Origin: Mariannaea sp. PMI_226
Lineage: Eukaryota; Ascomycota; Sordariomycetes; Hypocreales; Nectriaceae
Length of the DNA stretch: 64,000 nucleotides
Direction: 5' to 3'
Assembly (NCBI GenBank): GCA_024336345.1
Contig: JANFOG010000002.1
Location: 3,038,001-3,102,000, forward strand
Shown here: piece after piece, positions 21,816 to 34,074 of the stretch
Layout of the letters: every line of letters starts with the position of its first letter
Position numbering within the stretch: position 1 is the stretch's first letter
Notes under the pieces: model-generated
The model's input: the letters and a program-made list of their open reading frames with translations, nothing else
Databases searched by the model: none
What the model was told of the DNA's origin: nothing
Translations under genes and position numbers: made by a program

Positions 21816-23145
21816 ATGTCCTTCCAAGGTCTTCAGGAGCGTCTAGCAGCTCTACAAGAAACAACCTCTCAGCTCAAGGAGCTCATCGATCGCCTCGCGA
21901 GCTTAAAATTCGAGCCTGGATCCGTACCACTCAGCACAGATGAAGAGGACAGCGTCAGCGGCGAGCTGAGCGCCGAGATTTCGCAGAGTCTGAGGGAGGA
22001 CGAGGAGGAACAGGAGCTTCTGCAGGAAGAGGTGGAGTATCTTCGCGGGGACGAGCATGACAGGGCAAGACTACGGGAAGGCGTGGAAAAGATTGGGAAA
22101 GACTTGGCGAGGTATGTATGAAGAGCCAACCAGCTATCAAGCAACCACAATGCTGTAGTTTCTCACCTTTTTTTTTTTGGCCTACTTTCCCCAACCTTTC
22201 GAGACGGGCCATTTTTGTTCTGATTGTTGACAACCCCGCAGCTGTCGACTATCTTTCCGAAAAGCTCGGCTGTCCGCGAAGAATAGCCTAGCACAAGCCC
22301 AACGCCTCGAACGAGAACTCCTCATCAAGTCCTACACCGAATCTGTGTCGGGAAGAAGCTCCCCCTACCCCGGCAATGACGCCCAGCAACAACTTGCCCC
22401 GGCGCCGGCCTCCACCGCGCGAAGGACCACCCGGCATGACCAGCACTCAGGACTCACAGAGGAGGATCAGCAGACGGTCGGCGCGAGCAACAGCGTAACG
22501 AACGCGCTGCGCCAGACACATGCGCTTATCGCGGCCGAGCTGGAACGCAGCGAATACGCCCACCAGACGCTGACGGAGTCATCCGCGGCGCTCAAGCAGC
22601 TCGACGAGTCATACACATCGCTAGACGGCATGCTAGCCAGCTCGCGAGAGCTGCTGGGAACGCTGCTCCGTTCGCAGAAGAGTGACACCTGGTATTTGCA
22701 GACGACGTTCTACATGCTCCTGGTCACTGGCGCATGGCTAGTGTTTCGACGGCTCCTCTATGGGCCCATGTGGTGGCTACTCTGGCTGCCTCTCCGACTG
22801 CTCTTTGGCACAAGTACGAAGGTGGGCAGTGCCGTGATTCAAGGCATGTCGTCGTCGCCCGGAGAATCGGGTCAAGTAGAGGTGCAGCAAAAAGCTAGAG
22901 AGGACAAGGTAGAAGGGCTACCAGGCAAGGACCTACCGACAGCTAATGTTGGCAACGAAGCTGCAGATGGAGGTGCAGAGGCAGTTATGGAAGACATAAA
23001 CAAGGTTATAGATGCTGTCAATGAGGCCGAGAAACTCGGCAATATCCCGGAAGATCAAAAGGATGGAAGCCGAAATACCAAGAAGAGAATGTGGGAGGAG
23101 AGTGAGGGGATAGCTCAGCAAGATCGACCAAAGGACGAGCTTTAG
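21816..23145 (+). CDS. SEC20: SNARE protein Sec20
   Basis: Q-SNARE of the ER acting in Golgi-to-ER retrograde fusion with Ufe1, Use1 and the Dsl1 tethering complex. Exons 21816-22111 and 22242-23145; 399 aa. The N-terminal half is coiled-coil and acidic. The SNARE-like Sec20 region (about 170-235) contains SNSVTNALRQTHALIAAELERSEYA in pattern, followed by LDGMLASSRELLGTLLRSQKSD. Next comes a membrane segment starting TFYMLLVTGAWLVF and a second hydrophobic stretch WWLLWLPLRLLFG. The C-terminus ends KDEL, an ER-retrieval signal; yeast Sec20 also ends in such a tetrapeptide (HDEL). This supports the call and the topology with a lumenal tail. Confidence 0.9.
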
Positions 23146-23408
23146 AGAGAGAAACAAAATACTGCGATTTGTCCAAAACTCTCTTTCTAAGAAAGGAAAA
23201 ATACAACACACTCTGTAGATATGGTTGACTCTATACATATTTTATCATTATCATGTCCCATCATCACCATGAACTCCGTGATATCCAGGCAACTGCCGAG
23301 CCTTGGTACTGAGCAGAAGATGATATCAATACTACACCAGCCTTGTTGAAAGACGTATATCAAACGATAAGGAAAATATTCAGAAAGATTTCTCAGTTTG
23401 AGAGGTAA

Positions 23409-24768
23409 TTAGGTTCGCTGAGGAGCGATCTGAGTGACTTCACTGATCCATGGAAGGCCTAGCCTTTTCATCTCAACGGCTAGTTGGAAAAGATAGTCCA
23501 GACTACACCAAAACGTTAGCCATGTCAGCCACTAGAAGAAAGACTTATGTAGAATTTAGAAGAGCATACCTCTCGCACTGAGTCTTGGCCTGGTGAACGC
23601 TGGCGCCCCAAACATAAACGCCATGTCTTCGAACCAAGACGGCATATGTGTCGGGATAGATCTCCATGGCCTCTTCGAGGTACTCGGTGAGATCCTCCTC
23701 ATGAGGAGTATTCTCAATGACAGGGATGCGAAGTGTATCATGGTAACCAAGGTTTCCGGTCTTGTTCACGCCCCGGCCGAAGCCCTTAATTTGTTCAAGG
23801 TTGTTGATCTCAAATAACTTATTCTTACCAGGACCTTCAGCCTCGAGGAGGAGGGTGACAAGGACAGCCCATTGTGAGTGAGTGTGGATGCAACAGGCAG
23901 CGTTGCGACGGGTGAATGCCGCAAGGAAGAGGGGAGTGCACTGTGAGGGCTTGAACTTGGGGGGTTGGCGCAGATAAACCCGCTGCTTCTTCTGACGAGC
24001 AGCCTCCTCATCCTGAGCAGAGAGGGACATGACATAAATATCCGTGTTCTTCATCATTTCCTTCTGCACACCTGAAGGAGCAATGTAAACGAGGTCACTA
24101 AATAATTTTAGTCATTGTCTATCATATCAACAGTTGTAGAGAGCTTGTTCTTTGTGAAGGGATACACGAAGGATGTTCTGAAGAATGTATGCATAAAGTC
24201 ATGAAGTTTGGAGCAACAGACTTCAGAAACTGGGCCTGGAGAAGAGAAGGGTAAGGGTACGAGAAGATAGAGAAAGTGTGGTTGGAGCTTTCTTGTTAAT
24301 AAGGAAGGCCAATGTGTATGAAAATAAGTTTGGGGTAAAGACGTAGGATCACAATAGTCATAAAATCACTTGATTAAATTTGATGTTTTCTTGTATGAGT
24401 AAATGTGTAAGTCTTCATCACATGCATGATGGCAAGGGTAGCGTGAGGGGCGAAGTGACATGGGGAGCTGTGCTTCACTAATTGGCGAATAAGAACAGGA
24501 CTGGGAGGGGGTAGGGGGAGGGATGGTAAAAAAAAAAATGACAAGCAAAAGAAGAAAAAGAGGGGAAAAAAAAGAAAACCTACTCCTCTCGGATAGAGCA
24601 GCCACCGCCGGTGCCAGTCACCCATCCCAAGGTCCAAAACTTGGCGCACAGCGAGGGAATGAGGTTCGCTGGATGGTTAGGGTCATTGGAAGTGACCAGC
24701 TCGTCGCCAGCGATGGCTGCATCCTCGAATTGAGTCTGGCGGAAGTTGAGGTCCTCGAAAGTAGGCAT
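23409..24768 (-). CDS. MDE1: Methylthioribulose-1-phosphate dehydratase
   Basis: Third enzyme of the methionine salvage pathway; dehydrates methylthioribulose 1-phosphate. Exons complement 24768-24584, 24097-23570 and 23502-23409; 268 aa. It is a class II aldolase/adducin-fold enzyme with the start segment [18 protein letters not shown] and [12 protein letters not shown], then [16 protein letters not shown]. The zinc-ligand motif is [10 protein letters not shown], a catalytic-region Glu lies in [13 protein letters not shown], and another His is in [10 protein letters not shown]. The end [18 protein letters not shown] is typical. The first intron (24098-24583) is 486 nt, unusually long here, with donor GTAGGT. 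The ATG at 24768 is the only good start. A possible GTCAC-rich control region lies 370-580 bases upstream. Confidence 0.93.
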
Positions 24769-27700
24769 TGCGGCGACCTGGAGTTCTCAATCCTGAAGCA
24801 AAGCAAAAGGCTCCCTCTTCGGCAGGCGGGGGTTCGGAGGGCGCACGGCCACGGAGCCTGCCGCCGGTGATGAGAGAATTGGCCTTGCCTCTGGGTGCAA
24901 GAACCGTGGTTGGGGTGAGCCGAACGCAAGGGCGCGGCGGGCAGAGATTCGATGCTTGCACGGCCGAATAATACGGCGACGTTGGAGTCGGTAGCCGGAT
25001 GCCTTCAAGCTTGGGGCAAGTCACTGAGGTCAGGTCAGAATGCGTTGGATAGTTCACTGTGAAGCCTGCCAGTCTGCTGTTTGAGGTCAGAAAATGGTCA
25101 GTTTCTTTTCTTGCTTAGATGCCGCACCTGCCCAAAATCTGCGACCCAGCCAGTCACAGCGAGTCACGACCAGGCCAGAGCCAGTCACAACCGGCCAGTA
25201 ACTACATGGTGGGCTGCAACTGCCCTGCTGTTTTTTTTGTTCCTGTTCGCTGTGCAGGCTGTGCTTGCCCTGCCAAGGGCAAATGGGAGGAATTGGCAGA
25301 ACACGTCAGGTGGGTCACTCAGGTCACTCAGGTCACTCAGGCACATCCTTGCCCTGCTGGAAAACCACTATTACCTTACCTACGGAGGTACATAGTAGTG
25401 CGTTTCTGTGGTTGGTAGGTAAGGTACGGAACCATACATGATACTGTGCTCCGTGCTCTGTGCTCCGTCTTCTGCCCGTCGCTTTACATTGATTTCGTAG
25501 TGTAATCTCCCAATCCCAGCTGAACATGATCACTGGGTAATAGGCCTAAATCCATCCGAGGTCAACTACTGGCAGAGCCGACAGGGCCTCTTCTCCAGCT
25601 GATGAGGTCATGCCAGCCCAGCTGGGCTAACCTTATAATTGTGGTACAGTTATCAGTATCAACTGGGCATTAATTGGTGGGCCTGGCGATGGTTTCTTGT
25701 TTTTTTCTTTTTTTCCTGGTTGCCAACCTGGCTTGCCTGATTGTCTGCGTACCTCTCGGAAGCACTAAGTGGGTATCATGTCAGGGGAATCCTGCCAGGG
25801 TGCCCCAGCAAATTCGTTCGCACATGGCTACGCTTCCAAGAGCTTTTCATGACCTTTTTTCGTTATTTGGAAACCCAGCTCATTGCGTGGCGCATCAACC
25901 CGATTCCAATGAACGTGTGTGCTGGGTAGGGAATAAGTGAATCGGAAAAGGGGGTACCTGAGTTAAGCATGTACATGTTTCTCAATCATGTACATATGTG
26001 CCAACCAGATACTCTATTATTGCCTCGACGGTCTCTTGATTGTGAATGGTACTACTAACCCCAGGCACCATGTACTCCGGACAGTACCTGGAATGTGGCA
26101 AGCTATGAATAGTGGACAATTACTCCCCAGCCGGTTGCCAACGTAGCAAAATACTTGGCGATAAGGGCCCTAGTACCGAGAAGGGGAAGGAGGAATTTGA
26201 GGTAGAGGGAGAGACAAATCGAGAGCCAAGGAGAGATGTGAGAGACAGAGAGAGGCATGAGCAACGGAGGAGGCGTGGTGCCGTTGATCAGGATTCTGTG
26301 TTTCAGAGATATGCAGGTCCGAGAGATGATGGTGCTCTATCCCCCAACGCTCATCAACTGGCTGATGAAGTGAGCACAGTCCCTGCTTTAGTAGTGAGCA
26401 CAAGTGACGGGATTTTCCAACACAATGCCATTGCAATTTAGAGAAAGAAAAAAAAAAGCCACTTGCTAGCGCACAGGCAAGACACTGAGTCTCAGAGGCT
26501 GAGGGGAGAAAGTCGTGCACAGTAGTCATTTCGATGCATGAACTGGGCGGTCTCCCCAAGCTCTCATCACATTTTATTGCTCCACTCACGCACCTGATTC
26601 GCCTGGGCGTCGAGTAAGGAGTAAGTGACAATGAATTGCAGCGCCCCCAAGGCCCATGCGTTGACCATCTTCATCTATCAACCCGCATCAGCTGCTAATA
26701 GTTTACATGAAATAACTTGCCATGCTCCTCCCTGCAACGCTTGCAACGGCCTGGCCGCATTCATGAGGGAAGCCTCAAATGAAGGAAACGCCCAGCCCCA
26801 ACCCACCGCTCCAATCCATCATTCCCCAATTATTATTATTATGTGCACTTCCTTTGAGAGATCCGAGGAGCTAATGCCCTCGTCCCGTCCGAACCATCTT
26901 CAGCTCACAGCGCCACAGGAGGTGCCACTCGCTCTAGTTATAAGGATCCTAGCCGAGCAATAAGTTCAACAAACCATCATCTGAGCAGTGATTTGGCGAG
27001 TCCAGGGGAGGTACCCAGTCCAGGGCCACTTGGGCCAAGGTCTCGTATTCATGCAAGCACAACGAGCTCATGAACAAAATGGTGAGCTAAACCCGGACGG
27101 CGTTACAACAGGTCATAACTAGGGGGAGCTTTCTCGGCCACCCACACAGCGTTGGACACGCTCCGCCAGACGTGCCACTGGCGTGGACGCGACCTTAGCT
27201 TTGGCGTTCTTTGGTTAGTTTTTCCTGGCCTCCGTCCCATTGAGTACTGTACCTACATGAAGAGGGACTGAGTACATGCATGTTCTGCTTCCTGTTTGGG
27301 TGACGAGCGGGCGGGCGGGCGGTCGACCCGGACAACCAGCCAAACATGCATGGGCAATGAAGTGATAGGATTTCTTCACACCGATTTGCTCCAGAAACTG
27401 CCGGTGACCGGCTGTTGTCTGAGGCAAGGGCTTTTGATTCAGTGAAGGAAAAAAAAAAACCAGAATTCCTTCTCAATGTGCATCACGCAGCCCCCGGCCA
27501 AAAGGCTGAACGACGTAACTACAACATGCCCTCATTTCTCTTATAGATAATACCCTCATCCTGCAACGGGAAAGGCGCGGATCCCTCCGTATCACTAGGG
27601 TAAGTACGGAGTAATCTGTACGGAGCCAAGAATATACGTATCGTGACGATAGCCTGGTTCACCCCCAAAAAAGCAACGGGACCTAAAATGTCCAGGTACC

Positions 27701-29035
27701 TCGCTCCTTGCATCACATTGTTTGTTGATAGCCTGGCTTGCTTGCCAAGCTGGCGCTCGGAGACGGATGGATAGTGAAATTCCAGCTACTCTCCACCGCC
27801 CCTCCTCCCCCTCTCTACCCTCCCCCCCTTCACGACCTGATTTCAATGTCTAGCCCGACGGCCACCCCCTGAAACATGGTTGACTCCAATCGATTGCGAG
27901 CGATTCAGCGCTAGTGCCGGCACGTAGACGCCGAGTGTCGAAAAAGGGAACGTAGCTTAGACAACGGAGGCGCACAAGTGTTATGTTATGACGGAAGAAT
28001 GAATAACTATTTTTGTGCAGCACAGTGTCTGGCCATGTTCCTTTGTGAGGGTGCCGTAATTGTGCGTCCAAGTGGATTACATAGTATGGACAACACGAGT
28101 AGAAGGAGGCGAAGTCCACAGGATGGAGGGTTGGCCGGACGAAACTGTGGATGGTATGGACGGTTTTAGCATCTCTCAGTGGCGAGCCAGCTTCTCGTCT
28201 GTGTGGATTCTACTACGTACATAGTCGTACCTAACTGTAAGTTTGGTCGCACGCACAAGAGGTAGGCGGTTGGCATTAATATTGCGGATCGGCTTCATAC
28301 GAAAGTAAGCGAGCCCTCATCCTTCTGTTAGGCGCCCAGACTTGCCGATGACAGATGGTCGTAGCTGAAAGCGAAAAACTCTTTGGGGGGATAGCAAGAA
28401 ACGACCAAAAATAAAAGATACAATGTAATTAAAACAACAATTAAAACCTGAACACTTGCAAGATCTGCATTAAGCCGGAATTGCAGGCGCACCGTCTCGT
28501 CCAACTCCAGACCTCCCCCCCCCCCCCCGGTCAGACCACGGCTACAGAGCGTGCCAACCACAACAGCCACTACCTCAATAGCTTGTAAAATTAAAATTGA
28601 GTCCTGGACTCCCTTGAGGGCTTCCCCAGACACACACCCCCAACCAGCGGTCGATCGGCCATGTTCCCCCCTCCCAACTGTGGCACCCGCAACAAACCCT
28701 GGCCAACGGCCCAAATCAACAGGGCTAATCAGGCCGATGGACCGGGTAACCTTGGGGCCCTCTTCTCCCCTGCTGCTGTGGTGGGTTTGACTTTGAGATT
28801 CCCCTGGTGCCTTGCCAGCGAGGCTTGAGAATTTGCGTGTCTGCTTGTGCCTGTATTAAAGGTGTCGTTCGCGCCCCCCCTTCGCCAACGAAATCACTTC
28901 CTTTCTCTCCTCAACCTTGCTTGTTCCTGTCCAGTCTTCACTCGTTAGAAGTCCGCACTCAGCCTGATATACCTTCACTTTATACCCTTACGCCTAATAC
29001 TTTAATACCACCAAACTTCACCCACATCAGCCAAC
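24769..29035. other. Long gene-poor region
   Basis: 4.3 kb without a recognisable gene between the divergent MDE1 (minus) and the GPI-protein gene (plus). It contains GTCAC repeats (25150-25345), scattered AGGTAC and ACTCCGTA motifs (for example 25384, 26070, 27605 and 27692) and a C14 run near 28507-28520. Open frames here are short, low in complexity or antisense-like, and none shows a domain I know. Confidence 0.55.
25312..25342. repeat. GTCACTCAG 9-bp tandem repeat
   Basis: Three tandem copies of GTCACTCAG about 550 bases upstream of the MDE1 start. Related CAGTCAC and GAGTCAC words lie at 25150-25200, so GTCAC is enriched over about 200 bases. Confidence 0.75.
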
Positions 29036-29671
29036 ATGCGTTTCACCTTTGCTGTCGTTGCCGGCTTCGCCGCCCTGGCCTCTGCTGCCACTTCCGTCTC
29101 TGTCGACCCTGCCCAGAAGTCCCAGATTGCCTGCCTCGATAAGTGTGACGCCGGTGACGTTGACTGCCAGTCCCACTGCATCACTGTGAGTTCAGACCCT
29201 ACTTAAATGCACGCATCGCCAACCCCGCTAACACACAACCCGTAGGTCCCCTCTCCCGACAAGACCCAGGTCAACAACACTATCAACTGTGTTGGAAACT
29301 GCAAGCAGGGCGATGGTTCCAAGGCTGCCACCGACGCCTACTCCAAGTGTGTCCAGAGCTGCATTAGTGACAACTACTACAAGACCTCCGTTGGTACGCC
29401 TGAGCAGACTGGCAGCTCCGACTCTGGCAACGACTCCAAGGACAGCAGCGACTCTTCTGATGACTCTACTGCCACCAACTCTGCTTCTGGTGCTGACGCT
29501 ACCGACGCCTCTGAGACCGAGTCTAGCTCTGACTCCACTGCCACTGGCACCTCTACTGGCACCTCTACTAGCTCTTCTTCCAAGTCTACCAGCTCTGGCA
29601 ATGCTGCCGCTGGCATGGTTGTCGGCTCCACTGGCTTCCTCGGTCTTATCGCCGCCGTCCTTGCTCTGTAA
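29036..29671 (+). CDS. Secreted, probably GPI-anchored Cys- and Ser/Thr-rich protein
   Basis: Exons 29036-29185 and 29246-29671; 191 aa. A signal peptide (MRFTFAVVAGFAALASA) is followed by a domain with regularly spaced cysteines (IACLDKCDAGDVDCQSHC, then NCVGNC and CVQSC; eight Cys). A long Ser/Thr/Asp tail looks heavily O-glycosylated, and the end is hydrophobic (GMVVGSTGFLGLIAAVLAL), preceded by small residues suited to GPI attachment. It is likely located at the plasma membrane or cell wall. The paired CxxxC pattern recalls uncharacterised fungal cell-surface proteins; I do not recognise a named family. The promoter has a TATTAAA near 28853 and a pyrimidine-rich leader. Confidence 0.82.
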
Positions 29672-32141
29672 ATCAGCTGCTTCTTGCAGTCTAGACTTGA
29701 TAAAGAAGGGATTTAATGGGTATGGAAGCGTGTTAATGATGGGGTTTGTCCCGCTCCCTGGTAGGGCGTCATGAGGGGATCGGACCCTTGGGCTGGGTCG
29801 TACTTTTTTTTTACTTATTTCATGGACAAATTGGAGCACGTCTTGAGCTCATACTGCTCGGTACATGGGCATGAATAAAATACCTCTTTGCTATGCTTCT
29901 TGATATGACGAATTTCCCTGTAATTCATGAAAGGACAACCACGTGAGATCAGCAATGCATTAGTCCAAGTCATTCGCGCCTGAGACAGCATGAACTTGTC
30001 GCTCCGCCAAATCGGTGAATTGAGCATTATGTGTGCGCAGTATGAAGATCACACATCCACAGACCAACAGATTCTGTATACCAACTCCGAACCGATCAGG
30101 GCTGGCATCTTGGTCATGCTTCGTAAAGTGTTTGCAGCGGGGTCGAATGACACTCTTGTCCCATTGTTGAGTCTATTTTTGTCCATTTTCTCGTGAAAAC
30201 CGGGGAAAAAACCAGTTGTCCGTGATTCTATGCTAACAAAAGTGCCTGTTCCCAAACTAGGTACGTAGAGACGTATCATGACACACGAAGTCACGTGCTC
30301 CGTATTCTTCCAGATCCCGTCTTTGAAAAAAGCTGCACTTTAGAATATGGTGACCAATGAGATGCAACTTGAAATAGCGAAACTGATTGGTGTTGAGAAT
30401 AAGATAATAAAATCTATGCAAAGATATAATGAAGATAGCCACTTTTCCTGTTGTCTGTTTACCCGCCCAGCTGGGCAAGCTACGGAGGTCATGCAGAAAG
30501 ACAAGCCATCGGAAACATAACGCCGAGGTCGAAAGATCCAGCTCGTCGAAACAATATTGAAATCACGTAACTATCCATATGCAACTTCTGTTCGTCGTTC
30601 AACACCCACCGTTAGAGGATGTATCCTAAGCTCACCTAATGGTGTTATACCGAAAATTTCAGTGTATATACGGCTATTATCAAGCTTTTATCCCCAAGCA
30701 TTCCCGGAACCGCCCACCCTTTACGTGCGCAGCGGACTTTCCGCCGATCACGACCTACCCTAGAGGTATAGCACGACAATATCCATGCTATCTCAAAACC
30801 TACTCATACTATGAAGTCGCCGGCTTTTTTTTACCAGGGGATTTTTAATAAACCCCGGCAGTGATGAGTCTAGCCTTGTCTCCGGACATGTGAAGTGTTG
30901 GGGCTTGTTTGTGAAACTTGGACAGTTGGCCGTGGAACAACTGATGCTTGGTCTTTGTACGAACTCTACGGTCGATGATACCGACCATTCTGCTCACTCT
31001 TCCCGCGTATAGAGCACTTTTTTTTTTGCCCTCCCCCAGGCAGATACACTCATAGGCCTAGCCTGTAGTTTCTAGCATGTCCCTTTGGCCTTGACTTATT
31101 AGAGTCAAGTTTAAGGAGTAGAGCCCTGCCGAAGGCCCAGTGAGGCTAGTCAGCTGGCCAACGGAGTTACCACGTTGCCTTTCGTACATAACCACGGAAA
31201 ATTAAACTAGATACTCCATCGAGCTTATTAGAAGGACCCATATGATGTCAGCAGCAACCAGACATCGCCGTGCACTCATTTCCCGATCATGATTATAACT
31301 GTATAATCCGTTCAGTGCTAGCCCGCACGTGGGTTTGGACGAAAACTGGGATTCCATAGTTATTGTTTCAGATACATAAACCCGACGAGACCTCCCAAGT
31401 GGTGAGCCAGTATTTCATGGAGTCGGTGAAGGAGCTTGCATCAACATGATAACTGTGATAGTCTCCACCCCGAAAAAAAAAAGGCAGTTCTACGATTCAT
31501 ACTTCAAGCTCCATTGGTGTAGACGGAGCTGATGCACCGATGAAGGCTTACTGATCTCGTCATTCTTAAGGACAAGTATGATTTCGCCCAAGACTGCCCA
31601 ATTGAGAACTACCTAATTGAGACACGATTCCGGGACATTGCGACACCAAATGCACCATGCTGGTGGTCTGTACAGATGTGGTAACTACTATGCCAGTTCT
31701 CAAGTCTTCTATGGGATAGGCACAGGGCTTCTACAGAAGATCCTGCGAAGCGGCACTATCTACCCCAGTCAGTGGTCAAGTAGTCACATTCAGAGCACCC
31801 GACGGTGCTTCCTCCGCCCCGCACCAATAAGTAAGCTCCCTGAAATTTTTGGCGCGCGCAGAGCCTCTACGTGTCCTCAACACTTAACAGCAAGTCAACA
31901 CCTGTAAAGACGCCACTTCTCGCATTCTACTTTCTTCTCCGTCAACCTCACTCCTGGGAACATTCTATCCTCGAGCGTTGGGAATACTGTCGCATCACTC
32001 CGACCGACTTTTCTCTCCAGCCTATTATCCCCCTCTTACTTTGTATTTCCTCCGCTTCCCTCAACGGCTTTCCTTCGCGTCGCGCGCTGGGCCTAGTATT
32101 GCGAACCACCCTTCACAAGCTTCCTCTTTTCCAGTTGCATC
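29672..32141. other. Intergenic region, 2.5 kb
   Basis: Between two plus-strand genes. Base composition is more even and several A- or T-runs occur (for example 31018-31028 and 31473-31482). No protein family, tRNA or repeat unit was recognised. The last 250 bases are pyrimidine-rich and likely form the calnexin promoter and leader. Confidence 0.55.
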
Positions 32142-34074
32142 ATGAAGCTTAACGCGGTTACCGCTGCCACCATGTCGGCGGCTCTCCTCGCCGGTGTGCA
32201 TGCCGAGGAAGTCGCCGAGGAGGCTGCTGCCTCTGTCCCCGAGCTTCCCACCTTTACTGTATGTTGGACAATTTCATTCTACCTTGCTACCTGTTTATCA
32301 ATCCTGCGCTGCACATTCAGCTGCTGGCAATTACCAATTGAAAGCTAACGCATCATTCTGTAGCCCACTACCATCAAGGCCGACTTCCTTGAGCAGTTCA
32401 CCGATGGTTGGGACAAGCGATGGAAGCCCTCCCACGCAAAGAAGGGCAGCTCTGGTTCCGACCAGGACGAGGAATGGGCCTATGTTGGCGAGTGGGCTGT
32501 TGAGGAGCCTTTCAAGTTCAAGGGAATGGAGGGCGACAAGGGTCTTGTTGTCAAGAACCCTGCCGCTCACCATGCCATCTCTGCCAAGTTCCCCTCCAAG
32601 ATTGACAACAAGGGCAAGACTCTTGTTGTCCAGTACGAGGTCAAGCTGCAGAGTAAGCCAACTCCAGTCACAACACGCTGGGAGATGGGGATACTGACAA
32701 CTTCTTTCAATAGACGGTCTCGAGTGCGGTGGTGCTTACCTGAAGCTGCTCCGTGATAACAAGGCTCTTCACCAGGAAGAGTTCGCCAACACGACTCCCT
32801 ACGTCATCATGTTCGGTCCCGATAAGTGTGGCCACACCAACAAGGTTCACTTCATTTTCAACCACAAGAACCCCAAGACTGGCAAGTATGAGGAGAAGCA
32901 CCTCACCACTCCTCCCACTGCCAAGATCGTCCGAACGACCGAGCTCTATACCCTTATTGTCAAGCCTGACAACACCTACATCATCAAGCAGAACAACGAA
33001 GAGGTCAAGACCGGAAACCTTCTGGAGGACTTCACTCCTGCTGTCAACCCTCCCAAGGAGATTGATGATCCCAAGGATAGCAAGCCTGAGACCTGGGTTG
33101 ATGAGGCTCGCATCTCCGACCCCGATGCCACCAAGCCCGAGGACTGGGATGAGGATGCGCCCTTCGAGGTTGTTGATGAGGAGGCTGAGAAGCCCGAGGA
33201 CTGGCTTGAGGATGAGTCTATTACCATCCCCGACCCCAGCGCTGAGAAGCCCGAGGACTGGGATGATGATGAGGATGGTGACTGGATCGCCCCTACCGTC
33301 CCCAACCCCAAGTGCGCCGATGTCTCTGGCTGTGGCACTTGGTCCAAGCCCATGATGAAGAACCCCGAGTACAAGGGCAAGTGGTCTGCCCCTATGATTG
33401 AGAACCCCGCCTACAAGGGACCTTGGGCTCCTCGCAAGATCAAGAACCCCGACTATTTCGAGGACAAGACTCCTGCTAACTTTGAGCCCATGGGAGCTGT
33501 AAGTTTGAACCCTCCTCTTCTGTTTCACGCAGAATTTTATACATGTATCAAGTGCTAACGGTTTCATTAGATTGGCTTTGAGATTTGGACCATGCAGAGT
33601 GATATTCTTTTCGACAACATCTACATCGGCCACTCCGTCGAGGATGCCTCGAAGCTCGCTGACCAGACATTCAAGCTCAAGCAGCCCGTCGAGAAGGCCC
33701 TGGCCGATGCTGAACAGCCCAAGCCCGATGATGACGTACCCAAGTCACCCCTTGACGTCAAGTTCACCGAGGATCCCGTTACCTACGTCAAGGAGAAACT
33801 CGACCTCTTTATCACCATTGCCCAAAAGGACCCTCTTCAAGCCATCAAATTTGTTCCTGAGGTTGCTGTTGGTATCGGAGCTATCCTAGTCTCGCTGATC
33901 GCCGCCCTCGCTGCCGCCATTGGTCTCGGCAGCTCGCCAGCCCCGGCAAAGGCTGCTGGTAAGGGCAAGGAGAAGGCTAAGGATGTCAAGGACAAAGCCG
34001 CAGAGGCTGTTGCCACTGGCGCCGAAAAGGCCAAGGGAGAGGCCACTAAGCGCACTACCCGCAGCCAGTCGTAG
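32142..34074 (+). CDS. CNX1: Calnexin, ER lectin chaperone
   Basis: Membrane-bound lectin chaperone that holds monoglucosylated glycoproteins during folding. Exons 32142-32258, 32364-32652, 32714-33498 and 33571-34074; 564 aa. Signal peptide [21 protein letters not shown]. The lectin domain has [25 protein letters not shown] and [10 protein letters not shown]. The P-domain arm has three KPEDW-type repeats and then three GTW/KW/PWxPxxxxNPxY-type repeats ending [14 protein letters not shown]. The C-terminal lectin strand is [22 protein letters not shown]. One transmembrane helix ([21 protein letters not shown]) is followed by a short cytosolic tail rich in Lys and Ala. The exon order is typical for filamentous fungi. 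Confidence 0.97.

Noticed and set aside
25674..25940. 88-codon plus-strand frame with a hydrophobic N-terminus
   Set aside because: No cleavage-site pattern, homology or promoter evidence. It lies in a gene-poor stretch with many equal-sized chance frames.
29228..29839. Antisense frames opposite the Ser-rich GPI protein
   Set aside because: Low-complexity reflections of Ser/Thr codons (Glu/Val- or Gly/Arg-rich).
32707..33633. 308-codon antisense frame opposite calnexin
   Set aside because: Shadow of the repetitive acidic P-domain; no start context or domain.
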